A stretch of DNA of 5,596 bases. It comes from Streptomyces sp. NRRL WC-3549 (GTDB lineage: Bacteria > Actinomycetota > Actinomycetes > Streptomycetales > Streptomycetaceae). The notes under the pieces are model-generated. The model made no database searches. It was not told where the DNA came from and worked only from the letters and a program-made list of their open reading frames with translations. The position numbers and the translations under genes were made by a program. Shown here one piece after another: positions 4,926 through 5,596 of the stretch. Where the stretch lies: assembly GCF_000721935.1 (NCBI RefSeq), contig NZ_KL585387.1:210990-216585 (forward strand), written 5' to 3'. How positions within the stretch are numbered: position 1 is the stretch's first letter; the number at the start of each line of letters is the position of its first letter.

Positions 4926-5297
4926 GTGGACCAGTGCACCGCCTTCGTCCTGCTGAGCCCGCCGCGCCACCTCACGGCCTTGCTGGCGGACCCGGAACCG
5001 GCGTACGTCCTGTGCGAACTCGGCGAGGGGCACGCCGCCGACCACGGCACGCTGCTGTGGGACCTGGACGGCGAGAGCGGTGGCGTATGGGCCCGCTGGA
5101 ACGAACGGCGTACCCGGCTGGCGCCGTTCGCGTGGTGTCCGGAGGTGGACGACGAGGGGGACGCGTGCGAGCTGTTCGCCGAGCACTCCTCCGGGCACAG
5201 CTGGGACGTCGTCGACCCCACGAGGGCGGCCTTGTGGGAGCTGGCGAGGAGGGGGCATCCGCACCTGTTCCCCGAGGGCGGCGCGCCCGGGGCGTGA
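4926..5297 (+). CDS. Uncharacterised protein with two C-x5-H-x3-H motifs
   Basis: This 123-residue protein starts at GTG 4926, seven bases after a strong GGAGGGG ribosome-binding site (4912-4918). I do not recognise a named family. Two copies of one motif are visible: CELGEGHAADH (C30, H36, H40) and CELFAEHSSGH (C81, H87, H91). Both start with CEL and have identical spacing, and each is followed shortly by WD (W45-D46, W93-D94). A further WC pair (W70-C71) precedes the second. The layout suggests an internal duplication and perhaps two metal-binding sites; short C...GH.x.GH motifs are common in small actinobacterial zinc-ribbon-like proteins. The protein is acidic and Trp-rich, with no membrane segment or signal peptide. 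It follows the 86-residue gene after 56 bp, probably in one transcript, and converges on the VOC gene. Metal binding and any link to the XRE regulator are inference. Confidence 0.8.
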   Translation: MDQCTAFVLLSPPRHLTALLADPEPAYVLCELGEGHAADHGTLLWDLDGESGGVWARWNERRTRLAPFAWCPEVDDEGDACELFAEHSSGHSWDVVDPTRAALWELARRGHPHLFPEGGAPGA

Positions 5298-5307
5298 TCT
5301 CCGCCCC
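5289..5307. terminator. Bidirectional terminator hairpin in a 10-bp convergent gap
   Basis: GGGGCG (5289-5294) pairs with CGCCCC (5302-5307) across a seven-base loop that contains the TGA stop of the upstream gene. The minus-strand gene's stop codon begins at the next base, 5308. A hairpin shared by both converging genes would end transcription in both directions. The stem is short (6 bp) but entirely G/C. Confidence 0.5.
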
Positions 5308-5596
5308 TCAGTGCACGCAGAACTCGTTGCCCTCCGGGTCCAGGAGGACCTGCCACGAGCCGCTCGGCTCCTCGATGGTGTCCAGCACGCTCGCCCCGAG
5401 CCGTACCAGTCGGGCCACCTCCTCCTCGCGCTGTCCGGGCTCGGTGTGGACGTCGATGTGGAGGCGGTTCTTCACCGTCTTCGGCTCCACGACCTGCTGG
5501 AAGAGCAGACGGCGGCCCAGGCCCGTCCCGCTGCGGACGTCGTACGGGTCGTCCGGGTGCCGCACCGCCGCCAGGCCGCGCCAGGCGTGGCGGCCG
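5308..5596 (-). CDS. VOC/glyoxalase-like domain protein, C-terminal part (5' end outside window)
   Basis: The frame is open from the right edge to the TGA at 5310-5308, giving about 95 visible residues. The C-terminal half of a glyoxalase-like (VOC, Glyoxalase_6-type) domain is clear: LLFQQVVEPKTVKNRLHIDV, then REEEVARLVRLGAS, and the terminal WQVLLDPEGNEFCV. The His in RLHIDV and the Glu in GNEFCV are at positions that often bind metal in this superfamily. The protein would be a small soluble enzyme or resistance protein; the substrate is unknown. GTG 5565 is an internal codon rather than the real start, because the reading frame and family-like sequence (AWRGLAAVRHPDDPY) continue upstream to the edge. 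The N-terminal half of the domain is expected beyond position 5596. Confidence 0.88.
   Translation of the reverse strand, partial: GRHAWRGLAAVRHPDDPYDVRSGTGLGRRLLFQQVVEPKTVKNRLHIDVHTEPGQREEEVARLVRLGASVLDTIEEPSGSWQVLLDPEGNEFCVH

Noticed and set aside
4575..5356. Minus-strand ORFs opposite the two small plus-strand genes
   Set aside because: They lack ribosome-binding sites and family-like sequence, whereas the plus-strand frames have good ribosome-binding sites and coherent G/C-rich third positions.

Overview
The window looks like chromosomal DNA from a high-GC actinomycete, most likely Streptomyces or a close relative. The evidence is heavy G/C bias at third codon positions, GTG starts, candidate leaderless genes, and a WhiJ-type module (a helix-turn-helix regulator with DUF5753 plus DUF397 proteins), which is characteristic of Streptomyces-like actinobacteria. 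No tRNA, rRNA, CRISPR array or natural insertion sequence was seen.

Left part (1-1570): the C-terminal part of an exported LolA/RseB-like protein runs off the left edge and ends at 1108. Next, at 1126-1143, is an exact 18-nt match to the synthetic Tn5 mosaic end used in Nextera sequencing libraries, so the sequence is suspect here. After it comes a short, damaged fragment of an ABC-transporter ATPase. Its Walker A motif is frameshifted and lacks its lysine, and most of the gene is absent. A LolA-like gene followed by an ABC ATPase is, as I recall, a familiar order in Streptomyces. The junction may therefore join nearby pieces badly rather than unrelated DNA.

Middle part (1568-3158): a TetR-family repressor (+) and a Cof-type HAD phosphatase (-) converge on a short gap holding a candidate terminator hairpin. 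Both lack a Shine-Dalgarno sequence, and both have a TAnnnT hexamer exactly six bases before the ATG. This suggests leaderless transcripts.

Right-middle part (3166-5297): an XRE/DUF5753 regulator and two tandem, nearly identical DUF397 proteins form a minus-strand operon that ends in a 9-bp hairpin. A shared divergent promoter region contains two CTCTAGGT direct repeats. From it two small uncharacterised proteins are read on the plus strand: an 86-aa protein, and a 123-aa protein with two copies of a C-x5-H-x3-H motif. In known WhiJ-like systems the XRE protein and its DUF397 partner act together as a regulatory pair. Here the divergent small proteins are plausible targets or partners of the pair, but that is inference.

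Right edge (5302-5596): the C-terminal part of a VOC/glyoxalase-like protein (-) converges on the 123-aa gene with a hairpin in the 10-bp gap.

The best candidate for an undescribed system is the five-gene divergent XRE-DUF397-DUF397 / small protein / C-H-H protein locus. The most important practical result is the library-adapter sequence at 1126-1143.
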